Positions 16,836 to 25,959 of a stretch of 64,000 nt of DNA are shown piece after piece. The notes under the pieces were generated by a model, which saw only the letters and a program-made list of their open reading frames with translations, did no database searches and was not told the origin of the DNA. Within the stretch, counting starts at the first letter, position 1. Each line of letters begins with the position of its first letter. The DNA comes from Mucilaginibacter sp. KACC 22773 (GTDB lineage: Bacteria; Bacteroidota; Bacteroidia; Sphingobacteriales; Sphingobacteriaceae). The DNA lies in contig NZ_CP117883.1 in NCBI RefSeq assembly GCF_028736215.1, positions 2,604,001 through 2,668,000 on the forward strand, written 5' to 3'. The translations under genes and the position numbers were made by a program.

Positions 16836-17057
16836 ATGCCCCCCGCATATTTAAAATTTCAACTGGCTGCTCACTTTGGCACGTTGTGGGGGGCATCAAT
16901 CCTTGTTCCTTACATGTACTATAATAAACGCAACGGCAATTATCTCGTTCCTGACGATAAAACCCCGGTAAGCACCTGGGAGTACTTTTTCCAGGGAAAT
17001 TTCAGGTACGATATCGTCGTTGTTGTGGCGTTGTTTACTATTTATGCTTTATTTATA
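16836..17057 (+). pseudogene. Orphan membrane-protein fragment in the 460-base gap (16597-17057)
   Basis: The gap between the SDR and CocE-type genes is mostly empty, but a plus-strand frame from ATG 16836 (GAGG about 12 bases before) reads MPPAYLKFQLAAHFGTLWGA and then PDDKTPVSTWEYFFQGNFRYDIVVVVALFTIY in part, with a good hydrophobic helix near its end. It has no stop codon before it runs antisense into the 3' end of the CocE-type gene (the frame continues to 17471). The natural-looking start and abrupt loss of sense suggest the 5' remnant of a truncated membrane-protein gene. It may equally be a chance frame. Confidence 0.3.
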
Positions 17058-18938
17058 TCATTCAAGTACAGTAACGGTTACCGACGATTTATTTTGGGCA
17101 TCGTGGTAAATGCGGTGGGTAGCTTTTTGAAAATCGATATCGGTGGCCTGGTAAATATCCACAAACTTTTGCGGATTACGGTCAACCAACGGGAACCAGG
17201 AGTTTTGTACCTGGATCATTATCCGGTGGCCTTTCCTGAAAGTGTGGCCTACATCCGGCAGCGCATATTTCACTTCCGTTACTTTGCCCGGTATAAAAGC
17301 TTCGGGTTTTTCGAACGAGTTACGGAAGCGGCCCCTAAAAACTTCGCCCCGGATCAGCATCTGGTAACCGGCAAGGGTAACATTTTTAGGGTTGGGGTTT
17401 GCATTGGGGTAATTATCAGGGAAAACATCAATCAGCTTTACCACATAGTCGGCATCGGTACCGGTTGTTGATGCAAACAAATCGGCCATTACAGGGCCTG
17501 TTAGGGTCATATCTTCGGTAAGGGTATCTGTTTGGTAAACCTTAACGTCAGGTCTGCGGCCAGCAAAACGTTGGTCGTCCAGCATGTATTCGCGTGTACG
17601 GCCTTTTTGTATACCGTCCTGGTAGGGCACCGGTGCATTCGGGTCGCTCACATACTCGTCAAAGCTATCGGTTGCCGATGGAGCAGTGAATGATAGCTTG
17701 CCATTAGGCTGAAAGTAAAGTGTTTTTTCGGTAGTGTTTTTTGGCGGCCATGTTTCAAACTTTTTCCACTGGTTGCTGCCGGTTATGAATATGCTGGCCT
17801 CGGGTAATTCCATTTTGCCTTCATCTTTCAAATAGTAGTTAAAAAATGGAAGCTCAATATTTTCACGGAACCATTCGGCTGTATTCGACCCAAAATTCTG
17901 ATCAGCAAAAAGCGTTGCATCTTTGCTCTCCCATCCGCCGTGGAACCATGGACCCATAACCAGCATGTTTTTATGACTTTGCGGGTTTTGTTTTTCCAGT
18001 GCATCATACACATGCAAGGCACCAAAGCAATCTTCGGCGTCAAAAAAGCCTCCGACAGTCATGGTAGCCGGTTTAATGTTGACTAAGTGCGGACGGATGT
18101 TCATTGCTTTCCAAAACTCATCATAATTAGGGTGCGACATTAAATCGTTCCAGAATTTGATAGAATCGCCCATGTATTTCTTTTTGAAATTGGGCAAAGC
18201 GCCCATTTCCAGGTAAAATTTGTAGTTATCCTTAAATACTGGTTTAATATTGCTTTTAAATTCTTTTGGCGTAATAGGCTTGGGACGGGGGATGCCAAAA
18301 CCAGTATAAAAGTTAAATGCATCCATCATCATAAACGCTCCGTTGTGGTGAAAATCGTCGCCTATAAACCAATCGGTAACCGGGGCCTGTGGCGATACAG
18401 CCTTTAGTGCAGGGTGTGCGTTTGGCAACGAGGCACTGGAATAAAAGCCCGGGTAGGAGATACCTTCAATACCAACACGGCCATTGTTGTTGGGCAGGTT
18501 TTTTACCAACCAATCAATGGTATCATAGGTATCGGTGCTTTCGTCAATATCGGTTTTGCTTTTTTTCTTATCTAATATAGGGCGTACGTCTACATAGTCG
18601 CCCTCACTCATCCACCGGCCACGCACATCCTGGTAAACAAAAATATACCCTGCCCTGGCAAACAACATATTTTGACCAAGCGTGCGCCTGTATTCGTTTT
18701 CCCCATAAGGGGCAACGGTATACGGTGTACGCGTCATCATGATGGGGTACTTTTTTGATTGATCTTTAGGCAGGTAAATGGAAGTGAAAAGTTTTTTACC
18801 GTCGCGCATGGTAATGTACTTTTCCATCTTGTTGTAGTTGTCCTTGATGTAGGTGGCATCGTCAGTTGGCGGGGCTGTTTGTGCTCCCGCGAGCGAACAG
18901 CATAAAGCAAGCCCTAAACAGAGTAGCAGTTGTTTCAT
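17058..18938 (-). CDS. Secreted CocE/NonD-family hydrolase (S15-like)
   Basis: A 626-residue alpha/beta-hydrolase of the cocaine-esterase / X-Pro dipeptidyl-peptidase superfamily. A Sec signal (MKQLLLCLGLALCCSLAGAQ) directs it to the periplasm. The nucleophile Ser161 lies in GISYPGFYS; the oxyanion Tyr is in TRTPYTV (70-76); the C-terminal jelly-roll domain contains YALPDVGHTFRKGHRI, holding the usual His and ending with NSWFPLVDRNPQ. Family members cleave esters, acylated beta-lactam side chains or Pro-containing peptides; which applies here is open. The gene is monocistronic. Confidence 0.9.
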   Translation of the reverse strand: MKQLLLCLGLALCCSLAGAQTAPPTDDATYIKDNYNKMEKYITMRDGKKLFTSIYLPKDQSKKYPIMMTRTPYTVAPYGENEYRRTLGQNMLFARAGYIFVYQDVRGRWMSEGDYVDVRPILDKKKSKTDIDESTDTYDTIDWLVKNLPNNNGRVGIEGISYPGFYSSASLPNAHPALKAVSPQAPVTDWFIGDDFHHNGAFMMMDAFNFYTGFGIPRPKPITPKEFKSNIKPVFKDNYKFYLEMGALPNFKKKYMGDSIKFWNDLMSHPNYDEFWKAMNIRPHLVNIKPATMTVGGFFDAEDCFGALHVYDALEKQNPQSHKNMLVMGPWFHGGWESKDATLFADQNFGSNTAEWFRENIELPFFNYYLKDEGKMELPEASIFITGSNQWKKFETWPPKNTTEKTLYFQPNGKLSFTAPSATDSFDEYVSDPNAPVPYQDGIQKGRTREYMLDDQRFAGRRPDVKVYQTDTLTEDMTLTGPVMADLFASTTGTDADYVVKLIDVFPDNYPNANPNPKNVTLAGYQMLIRGEVFRGRFRNSFEKPEAFIPGKVTEVKYALPDVGHTFRKGHRIMIQVQNSWFPLVDRNPQKFVDIYQATDIDFQKATHRIYHDAQNKSSVTVTVLE

Positions 18939-19088
18939 AAGTCAGTCAGTTAATTTAAACTGCAATTTAATGAATAAAGCCAGGTTTAGGCTGTTTGCCA
19001 ACTTAATTGTTACAATGAGCCCGAAAATTATGCACAGCAAAACCGGCTAATCTGTTCTCAAATTGGCTGTTTTTTCTTCTACTGGTTA

Positions 19089-19571
19089 TTATTTACCATC
19101 GTACGCATCCTGCAAATCCTTAACTATAAGCTTATCCATTTTCATCATGGCTTGCATCGCTCTTGCCGAGCCTTCACGGTCGGCGCCATATAGTACTTTG
19201 GTTAGGGTATCGGGTACTATCTGCCACGATAGACCAAATTTATCTTTCAGCCATCCGCAACGTGATTTTTCGCCCCCTTCGGATAGCTTTTCCCAAAAGT
19301 AATCTACTTCTTCCTGGTCTTTGCAATCAACAAATAGCGATATAGCTTCATTAAATTTAAACATGGGGCCGCCGTTAAGCGCCATAAATTGCTGGCCCGC
19401 CAATGTGAAGGTGCCTGTCATTAGTCTGCCTGTTTTGCCGGGCGCTGCATCGCCATACCGGGCAAGGTCGCCAACGGCTGATCCTTCGAACACAGCGATA
19501 TAAAAGTTGATGGCTTCTTCGGCATTATTGTCGAACCATAAAAACGGGGTGATTTTTTGTCTGATTTCCAT
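19089..19571 (-). CDS. VOC-family protein (PhnB/3-demethylubiquinone methyltransferase-like)
   Basis: A 160-residue glyoxalase/VOC-fold protein of the PhnB type. MEIRQKITPFLWFDNNAEEA begins the usual domain; FYIAVFEGS, TGTFTLAGQQFMALNGGP, and the second half EKLSEGGEKSRCGWLKDKFGLSWQIVP follow as in the family. These proteins often lack a proven activity. The ATG at 19571 is chosen over the in-frame one at 19607 because the conserved region begins there. Isolated minus-strand gene. Confidence 0.85.
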   Translation of the reverse strand: MEIRQKITPFLWFDNNAEEAINFYIAVFEGSAVGDLARYGDAAPGKTGRLMTGTFTLAGQQFMALNGGPMFKFNEAISLFVDCKDQEEVDYFWEKLSEGGEKSRCGWLKDKFGLSWQIVPDTLTKVLYGADREGSARAMQAMMKMDKLIVKDLQDAYDGK

Positions 19572-19792
19572 AAATAGTCGGGTTGTTAAATTGATTTGAA
19601 TGATCAAATGTAGCTGTAAACAGGCTTTATTGATGCGGGTTGATCATGACATTTTTAGGGGGTGATAATGAAAGTAAGCATAGCTAAGTTTAGGCAAATT
19701 TGGCCCCAAAACCGCCTTTGTTTAATTTTAGGTTGTTTTTGGGGCTTGTGAAATTTTGATTAGCTTTAAAGCACCAACATCTTAAACATCAT

Positions 19793-20854
19793 ATGATAAC
19801 ACGATTCATAAAATGGATAGCGCCGGTAGTTATCGCAGCGCTTTTTTTTGCCTGTAAGCAACCCCCAATTTCGCAGCCGGGCGATGTTACTTTAAGCAGC
19901 TATTTTAGCGATACCACCGGTGGTGTTAAAACAGGTGGCGTTCAAATAGTAACTATCAATACGCCCAAAGGCAAGTTCAACGTTTGGACAAAAAAACTGG
20001 GTAATAACCCTAAAATTAAGTTACTGCTGCTTAACGGCGGCCCTGGCGCCACACACGAATACTTTGAGTGTATGGAGAGCTTTTTGCCGGCCGAAGGCAT
20101 TGAATTGATTTATTATGATCAGCTCGGTTGCGGCAATTCCGACAATCCTAAAGATACCTCCATGTGGAGCCTGCCCCGTTATGTTGAGGAGGTAGAACAG
20201 GTACGCCAGGCCTTAAAGCTGGATAGCAGCAATTTTTACCTGCTTGGCCATTCGTGGGGCGGTATCCTGGCTATGGAGTATGCGCAAAAGTACCAGCGTA
20301 ATTTAAAAGGCCTTATCATTTCAAATATGATGATGAGCGTACCTGCTTATGGAAAGTATGCCGATGAAGTGTTGGCAAAGCAACTTGATCCTAAAATTTT
20401 GGCGCGCATAAGGGCTATTGAAGCTAAGGGTGACTTTGAAAACCCGGAATACATGGCTTTGTTGATGCCGAATTTTTATGTTAAACATATTTGCCGTATC
20501 CCGCTTGACCAATGGCCCGAGCCGGTTAACCGTTCATTTGCCAAAATGAACCAGTCCTTATATGTAACTATGCAAGGCCCAAGCGAATTTGGTGTTGCCG
20601 GTAAGCTGGTTAAATGGGATAGGATGGCCGATTTGCCCAAAATAGATGTACCAACGCTAAGCATAGGCGGTCAATATGATACTATGGACCCGAAGCACAT
20701 GGAAAAAGTATCTCAGCTGGTGCAAAACGGCAGTTATTTATATTGCCCCAACGGCAGCCATATGAGCATGTATGATGACCAGCAAACTTACATGACCGGC
20801 CTTATTAAATTTATAAAAGGAGTGGATGCAGGCGAAAAGAAGATAAAACTATAA
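19793..20854 (+). CDS. Proline-iminopeptidase-type lipoprotein hydrolase
   Basis: A 353-residue alpha/beta-hydrolase of the proline iminopeptidase (S33) family. The N-terminus carries a lipoprotein signal with lipobox FFAC (Cys21). GGPGATHEY (82-90) is the S33 oxyanion signature, DQLGCGNSD (109-117) follows, and the nucleophile is Ser154 in GHSWGG. A late Asp (GGQYDTMDP) and His (NGSHMSMYD) complete a triad. It probably releases N-terminal Pro or other residues from peptides in the periplasm. It stands alone and is followed by a good terminator. Confidence 0.88.
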   Translation: MITRFIKWIAPVVIAALFFACKQPPISQPGDVTLSSYFSDTTGGVKTGGVQIVTINTPKGKFNVWTKKLGNNPKIKLLLLNGGPGATHEYFECMESFLPAEGIELIYYDQLGCGNSDNPKDTSMWSLPRYVEEVEQVRQALKLDSSNFYLLGHSWGGILAMEYAQKYQRNLKGLIISNMMMSVPAYGKYADEVLAKQLDPKILARIRAIEAKGDFENPEYMALLMPNFYVKHICRIPLDQWPEPVNRSFAKMNQSLYVTMQGPSEFGVAGKLVKWDRMADLPKIDVPTLSIGGQYDTMDPKHMEKVSQLVQNGSYLYCPNGSHMSMYDDQQTYMTGLIKFIKGVDAGEKKIKL

Positions 20855-20875
20855 TCACTTTCAGATTCAAAATGC

Positions 20876-20908
20876 AACGCCCTGAGCCTTTACCTGCCGG
20901 GGCGTTTT
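20876..20908 (+). terminator. Intrinsic terminator after the iminopeptidase gene
   Basis: AACGCCC (20876-20882) pairs with GGGCGTT (20900-20906) and is followed by TTTG. It starts 22 bases after the stop codon. Confidence 0.7.
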
Positions 20909-20982
20909 GCTTTGTAGCTAATTGAATGCAAACCGGCATCCGCTTTTTATGTTATTATATGGTTTTTAAACAGCCACCCGTT

Positions 20983-20990
20983 AAACGTTT
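20983..20990. promoter_or_regulatory. AAACGTTT core upstream of GH92, possible weak LacI site
   Basis: The 8-bp palindrome AAACGTTT lies about 100 bases before the GH92 start. It shares the core of the stronger CAAACGTTTG palindromes around the lacI-type gene. Eight bases can occur by chance, so this is tentative. Confidence 0.25.
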
Positions 20991-21086
20991 TAGCAAAAAA
21001 ACGCGGCTATCGCTATCGGGAATAGTTTTAAAATAAGACATTTGCTATACCACTATTTATAAACACATTTACATACCTATTGAAAA

Positions 21087-23381
21087 ATGAGATTTTTATT
21101 TGACCATAAATTAAAAATAAGTGCCTGTTTATTTGCTCTGCTCACAAGTTTTAACGCCACAGTCCAGGCACAGCAAGCCAGCCAAAAAACTCAGAAAGAC
21201 GAAGTAGACTTTGTTAATCCTTTAATAGGTACAGCCATTACCGGTTTTGCCAAGGGCCTTGATGGTGGTGGCACTATGCCATGCGTAAATGTGCCCTTCG
21301 CCATGACCAACTTTGTTGCGCAAACCGGCGAAAGCAAAATGGGCCGTATGTGTTACCAATACGAAGACAAAACCGTTATAGGTCTGCTGGCCACCCATCA
21401 GCCAACTGTTTGGATGGGCGACTATGGTTATGTATCTATTATGCCCCAGGTTGGTAACCTGCGTGTATTACCCAACGAACGCAAATTAACTTACAATCAT
21501 AAAGACGAGATAGCAAAGCCGTACTACTATTCGGTTAAGCTAAAGGCTGATAATAAAACGTTTATCAAATCAGAAATAGCGGGGGCGAATACCTGCGGCA
21601 TGTTCCGGTTTACTTTCCCGGCTGCCGAAAAGGCACACCTTATTATCCAGGGCATAAACCTTAACCCGCAGCTTAAGGATTGGGCAAATGATTATGAGCC
21701 CAGACTTAAAAAGTTAAAGGGCTACGTGCATGTTGATACTATCAATAATGAAATTACCGGCTACAATCCCGATAGGCAATCAGCCCAGATAGGCCCCGAG
21801 CTTAAAAACTTCAAGGGTTATTTTATCATCAGGTTTGATAAACAGATCCGTAAATACGGCACCTGGGATAAAAATGTCATCAAAAAGGGCAGTAAGGAAC
21901 AATTCGGCACCCGTATGGGCGCATTTATTTCTTTTAAAACAATAGCCAATACCCAGATCAAAGTAGCCGTGGCTACCTCATTTATCAGTATCGACCAGGC
22001 CCGCCACAATCTGAAAAAAGAAATTCCGGATTGGGATTTTGAGAAAGTGGTAAAGGATACCCGCGATAACTGGCAGCAGCAACTAAAGGTACTCCAGGTA
22101 AATGGCATCACTAACGAGCAAAGAACTATATTTTATACAGCGCTATATCATACATTATTGTTTCCAAGGCAATTTTCGGAGTATGGCAGGTATTACAGCG
22201 CGTTTGACGATAAAGTACATAGTGGAATTTCTTATAACGATTATTCACTTTGGGATACTTTCCGGGCTTTACACCCTTTGTTAACGCTGACTCAGCCCGA
22301 GCGGGTAAACGGTATGGTGAAATCCTTATTACAAATGTACCAGGAGGGCGGCTGGATGCCCATGTGGCCAAACCCAACCTATACTAATATTATGATAAGC
22401 ACCCATGCTGATGCTGTGGTAGCCGATGCTTATGTAAAAGGGTTCCGGGGATATAGCACCAAACTGGCTTATGAGGCCATGCATAAAGATGCTTTTACAG
22501 CGCCCGACGGCGATACACAAAAAAAATGGGGCGACCGCGATTTGTGGACGAGCTTTGAAGCCCGCGGCGGCCTTACCAACTACCATAAACTGGGCTACGT
22601 TCCCGTTGATAAAACCCGTGAATCGGTTTCACGGACTATTGAGTATGGCATCGACGATTACTGTGTGGCCCAGGTAGCCAAAGCATTGGGCAAGGATGAT
22701 GATTATAAACAGCTGATGGCCTGGAGCCAGAACTATAAAAACGTATATAACAGTGCTACAGGATTCATGGCGCCGCGCAACGCCAACGGACAATGGTCGG
22801 CCAAGCCGGATAGCGGATTTACCGAAGGCACCAAGTGGACTTATACCTTTGGCGCCATGCATGATGTGCCGGGCATGATAGCCCTTATGGGCGGCGAAAA
22901 AGCTTTTGCCGATAAACTATCCCATAACTTTACCGATGGCCACTACCGGGCCGATAATGAGCCGGGACACCACTATATATACCTGTTTAACTATTGCGGT
23001 ATGCCCTGGAAAACTCAGGAACTGGTAAGGCAAAACGTGGGCTGGCAAAATTACCGCAACGCCCCGGTAGGCATCAACGGCAATGATGATTGCGGCCAGA
23101 CATCGGCCTGGTATATTTTTAGCACCATGGGTTTTTACCCCGTAACACCGGCATCGGGTATGTACAGTATTGGCGCGCCGCAATTCCCTTATATTGCCCT
23201 AAGCCTGCAAAATGGCAATAAGCTGGTTATTAAAGCAACCGACCTATCGGCACAAAATAAATATGTGAAGGCAGTTACTTTTGATGGCCAGCCCATAAAA
23301 AACCACATGATATCGCACGAGCAGATAAGCCACGGGGGTACATTGGAATTTAAGATGACAAGTGTGCCCCAAAAAGATTGA
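21087..23381 (+). CDS. GH92 alpha-mannosidase
   Basis: A 764-residue glycoside hydrolase family 92 enzyme, Ca2+-dependent exo-alpha-mannosidases that act on N-glycan or yeast mannan. After a signal peptide (cleavage near TVQAQ, residue 29) the order is family-typical: DFVNPLIGT (42-50), a beta-sandwich domain, then the helical catalytic domain with PGHHYIYLFNYCG and GINGNDDCGQTSAWYIFSTMGFYP, which include the conserved catalytic acidic residues. It is the first gene of a plus-strand run with a NagB-like protein and a GH20 enzyme, consistent with breakdown of GlcNAc/mannose glycans. Linkage specificity cannot be read from sequence. Confidence 0.93.
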   Translation: MRFLFDHKLKISACLFALLTSFNATVQAQQASQKTQKDEVDFVNPLIGTAITGFAKGLDGGGTMPCVNVPFAMTNFVAQTGESKMGRMCYQYEDKTVIGLLATHQPTVWMGDYGYVSIMPQVGNLRVLPNERKLTYNHKDEIAKPYYYSVKLKADNKTFIKSEIAGANTCGMFRFTFPAAEKAHLIIQGINLNPQLKDWANDYEPRLKKLKGYVHVDTINNEITGYNPDRQSAQIGPELKNFKGYFIIRFDKQIRKYGTWDKNVIKKGSKEQFGTRMGAFISFKTIANTQIKVAVATSFISIDQARHNLKKEIPDWDFEKVVKDTRDNWQQQLKVLQVNGITNEQRTIFYTALYHTLLFPRQFSEYGRYYSAFDDKVHSGISYNDYSLWDTFRALHPLLTLTQPERVNGMVKSLLQMYQEGGWMPMWPNPTYTNIMISTHADAVVADAYVKGFRGYSTKLAYEAMHKDAFTAPDGDTQKKWGDRDLWTSFEARGGLTNYHKLGYVPVDKTRESVSRTIEYGIDDYCVAQVAKALGKDDDYKQLMAWSQNYKNVYNSATGFMAPRNANGQWSAKPDSGFTEGTKWTYTFGAMHDVPGMIALMGGEKAFADKLSHNFTDGHYRADNEPGHHYIYLFNYCGMPWKTQELVRQNVGWQNYRNAPVGINGNDDCGQTSAWYIFSTMGFYPVTPASGMYSIGAPQFPYIALSLQNGNKLVIKATDLSAQNKYVKAVTFDGQPIKNHMISHEQISHGGTLEFKMTSVPQKD

Positions 23382-23394
23382 TACGATGAGCGGA

Positions 23395-23428
23395 TATGCA
23401 GATGTGCAGATTTCAGGTGTGCAGATTT
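23395..23428 (+). repeat. Short TGCAGAT direct repeats
   Basis: Three imperfect copies of the word (a/g)tgcagat follow the GH92 stop codon (gatatgcagatgtgcagattt, then caggtgtgcagattt), ending in eight T residues. It could give a weak transcription end but forms no clear stem. Confidence 0.45.
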
Positions 23429-23487
23429 TTTTTCTATAGCATGGTCTGTACAGAATATCAGAGAAGAATTTAGATAAGTCACGGTTG

Positions 23488-24243
23488 ATGAAAGAATTTA
23501 TAAAAGATCAATTGAAGGTTGAAGCGTCGGGCAGCCGGCACCTGATGGCCATAGCGGCTGCAAATGCTGTCGCTAAAAAAATAATCGAACTGCTAAAAGC
23601 AAAGCAATTCGTTAATGTCATTTTCGCGGCGGCCCCGTCACAAAATGAGTTTTTGGATGAATTGCTGAAACGGGATATAGATTGGACAAGGATCAGGGCT
23701 TTTCACATGGATGAATACCTTAACCTGGATGCGGACGCGCCGCAGGGTTTTGGCAATTTTTTAAAAGAACGACTGTTTTGCAAAGTGCCTTTTAAGGCGG
23801 TACATTATCTTAACGGCAACGCTGCCAATGCGGAGCAGGAGTGCCTGCGCTATGCAGACTTGCTAAACCAATTCCCTCCGGATGTTGTTTGCCTGGGCAT
23901 CGGCGAAAATACGCACCTTGCTTTCAACGATCCGCATGTGGCCGATTTTAATGATCCCCTGTTGGTTAAAATTGTCGATCTGGACAATGTCTGCCGTGTG
24001 CAACAGGTAAATGATGGCTGTTTTGCCAGGATAGAAGATGTACCCACCCATGCCTTAACGCTCACTATCCCCGCATTGGTAAACACGCCTTTTGCTTTTG
24101 CCGTTGTGCCCGGCGAAAAAAAGGCAGATGCGGTTAAACATACTTTAAATGCAGCAATATCAGAAAAATACCCTTCAACAATATTGCGGACACACCCTGA
24201 TGCTATATTATTTGTTGATGATAAAAGCGGAACGTATATTTAA
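23488..24243 (+). CDS. NagB-like (glucosamine-6-phosphate deaminase family) protein, atypical active site
   Basis: A 251-residue member of the GlcN6P-deaminase/6-phosphogluconolactonase superfamily. It aligns with E. coli NagB over its length: FHMDEY (72-77) holds the counterpart of catalytic Asp72, LNGNA (108-112) and THALTL match. However, the NagB motif GNDGHIAFNEP is GENTHLAFNDP here (139-149), so catalytic Asp141 is Asn141 and Glu148 is Asp148, while His143 is kept. The N-terminal phosphate loop GGTP is AAPS. It may be a divergent deaminase, an isomerase on another amino sugar, or inactive. The ATG at 23488 is preceded in frame by TTG. It lies between GH92 and GH20 genes, which supports an amino-sugar role. 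Confidence 0.75.
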   Translation: MKEFIKDQLKVEASGSRHLMAIAAANAVAKKIIELLKAKQFVNVIFAAAPSQNEFLDELLKRDIDWTRIRAFHMDEYLNLDADAPQGFGNFLKERLFCKVPFKAVHYLNGNAANAEQECLRYADLLNQFPPDVVCLGIGENTHLAFNDPHVADFNDPLLVKIVDLDNVCRVQQVNDGCFARIEDVPTHALTLTIPALVNTPFAFAVVPGEKKADAVKHTLNAAISEKYPSTILRTHPDAILFVDDKSGTYI

Positions 24244-24304
24244 GCATCCCGTTAAAAAAATAAATTGGGGAAACGAAAGCAGCACCCGCTAAGATTGCGA
24301 TTCC

Positions 24305-25843
24305 ATGAAAAAATTATTACCCGCTTTATTACTATTAATTAGTTTAAACGCCGTTATGGCGCAGGAGGCAAAATCGCCTTTTGCGGTGCGCGGTTTCCAT
24401 CTCGATTTGCGCATCCAGGTAATGACCATGCCGGCGCTTAAAGCTTTTGCATTAAAACTAAGCCAAAATGGGATGAACACGCTGGTGATGGAGTGGGAGG
24501 GTACTTATCCATTCGAAAAACATCCCTTGATACCCAATCGCTATGCTTACAGCAAGCAGGAAATTAAAAACTTTATCCGCTACTGCGACAGCTTGGGTAT
24601 TGATGTGATACCGCTGCAACAAAGTTTCGGCCATGTGGAATACATTTTACGGCACCAACGTTATAAAAACCTGCGCGAAGATCAAAAAGATGTATCGCAG
24701 GTGTGCCCCTTGGAAACGGATGGGGATAAAGCCCTGTTTACTGATTTGTATACCGAACTTGCCGCCACACATACCTCTAAATATATCCACATCGGCGGCG
24801 ATGAAACCTACCTGCTGGGGCACGATGCAAAATGTAAGGCCAAAGCCGAAAAGGAAGGTAAATCCAAACTATATACCGACTACATTAAAACGCTATGCGA
24901 AATCGTGATTAAGCTGGGCAAGCGCCCCGTGCTTTGGGCCGATATCGCGCTGAAATATCCCGATGCCATTAAATCGCTGCCCAAAGAAACCGTTTTTGTA
25001 GATTGGAACTATGGCTGGGATATGAGCTATTTTGGCAACCATCAAAAGTTGATGGAAAGCGGTTTCGAAATCTGGGGATCGCCGGCAATCCGCTCGAGCC
25101 CGGATAATTATAACCTCACCCTTTGGGAAAAACACCTGAAAAATATCAGCAATTTTATACCGGCTGCAAGCAAGTTGGGCTATAAAGGGATGATCATGAC
25201 GTCGTGGTCAACATCCGGCCAGTATTCGGCAGTGTATGAATCAGAAGCGGATATGGCCGAGCTGTATGCCATCAGGCACGTGTACCCACTGTCGGGGTTC
25301 AATATGTCTATAGCTGCCTATTTCGAAGCAGTTAAAAGTAACCAGCCTTTAAATATCACCAACTTTGTGTACGGCTACGGTCAAAACCAGTTCGGGTTTG
25401 ATAGGGCCGGGGCCATTTCATTTTGGGAAGCACTTAAAACAGCACCTTATGAAATACAACAGGGCGAGGTGAAATCGCCCGCACCGCTATCGGTTCAGCA
25501 ATTGCTGGATAGCTGCACCATTGCCCGGCAAAAGTTTTACGCGCTAAAGCCAACAAAAAACAAGGAGGAGTTTGAGCATTTTAAATTAATGGCCGATATC
25601 AGGGTATATTACCTCACTTACCAGGCTATCGAGAAGCAGGTTAATGAGGCGTCGTTTGATAATGCGCAAAAGACTGCAGTAATTGCTGCGTTAAAGCAAC
25701 TGTTGGCTACATCAAAAAATCTGGATGACAGGTTTGAACAATTGAATAAAGATTTCCTGGCCCCGTCGGCTATCCAGGTGGAAAACGACTTGCGTAATAT
25801 GAAAGTGACAGGGTTATTTGATAGGCTGGCAGGAGCTAAATAA
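24305..25843 (+). CDS. GH20-family beta-N-acetylhexosaminidase-like enzyme
   Basis: A 512-residue secreted protein (signal MKKLLPALLLLISLNAVMAQ) with a TIM barrel of the GH20 kind. The catalytic Asp-Glu pair is Asp166-Glu167 in HIGGDETYLLG; QSFGHVEYI (106-114) and VDWNYGWD are also typical. The N-terminal GH20b accessory domain of classical hexosaminidases is absent, and about 120 helical residues follow the barrel. Expected role: release of terminal GlcNAc or GalNAc by substrate-assisted catalysis in the periplasm. It follows the NagB-like gene by 61 bases. Confidence 0.85.
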   Translation: MKKLLPALLLLISLNAVMAQEAKSPFAVRGFHLDLRIQVMTMPALKAFALKLSQNGMNTLVMEWEGTYPFEKHPLIPNRYAYSKQEIKNFIRYCDSLGIDVIPLQQSFGHVEYILRHQRYKNLREDQKDVSQVCPLETDGDKALFTDLYTELAATHTSKYIHIGGDETYLLGHDAKCKAKAEKEGKSKLYTDYIKTLCEIVIKLGKRPVLWADIALKYPDAIKSLPKETVFVDWNYGWDMSYFGNHQKLMESGFEIWGSPAIRSSPDNYNLTLWEKHLKNISNFIPAASKLGYKGMIMTSWSTSGQYSAVYESEADMAELYAIRHVYPLSGFNMSIAAYFEAVKSNQPLNITNFVYGYGQNQFGFDRAGAISFWEALKTAPYEIQQGEVKSPAPLSVQQLLDSCTIARQKFYALKPTKNKEEFEHFKLMADIRVYYLTYQAIEKQVNEASFDNAQKTAVIAALKQLLATSKNLDDRFEQLNKDFLAPSAIQVENDLRNMKVTGLFDRLAGAK

Positions 25844-25859
25844 TTTAATATCACTTGCT

Positions 25860-25910
25860 ACCGCGAGGTTTCACCTCGTGGTTAAACATGGTTTCAGCTT
25901 TCAGCTGAAA
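25860..25910. repeat. Tandem hairpin element with identical TTC loops
   Basis: Two hairpins follow GH20: a 10-bp stem ACCGCGAGGT/ACCTCGTGGT (25860-25882, one G-U pair) and a perfect 8-bp stem TTTCAGCT/AGCTGAAA (25892-25910). Both have the 3-base loop TTC and lie 9 bases apart. The design resembles REP-like dispersed elements more than a terminator, as no T-run follows. No second copy was found in this window. Confidence 0.5.
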
Positions 25911-25941
25911 TACACTTAACAGGCCTGATGAAACCGGCACG

Positions 25942-25951
25942 CAAACGTTTG
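25942..25951. promoter_or_regulatory. LacI-type operator-like palindrome, 3' of the regulator gene
   Basis: CAAACGTTTG is a perfect 10-bp palindrome with a central CpG, in the context GCAAACGTTTGACC. It lies 9 bases beyond the stop codon of the lacI-type gene and matches the palindrome upstream of that gene. Confidence 0.45.
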
Positions 25952-25959
25952 ACCGCTTT

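Noticed and set aside
17058..17471. C-terminal part of the long plus-strand frame beginning at 16719
   Set aside because: It is antisense to the well-supported C-terminal domain of the CocE-type hydrolase, so only the upstream part was kept as a possible fragment.
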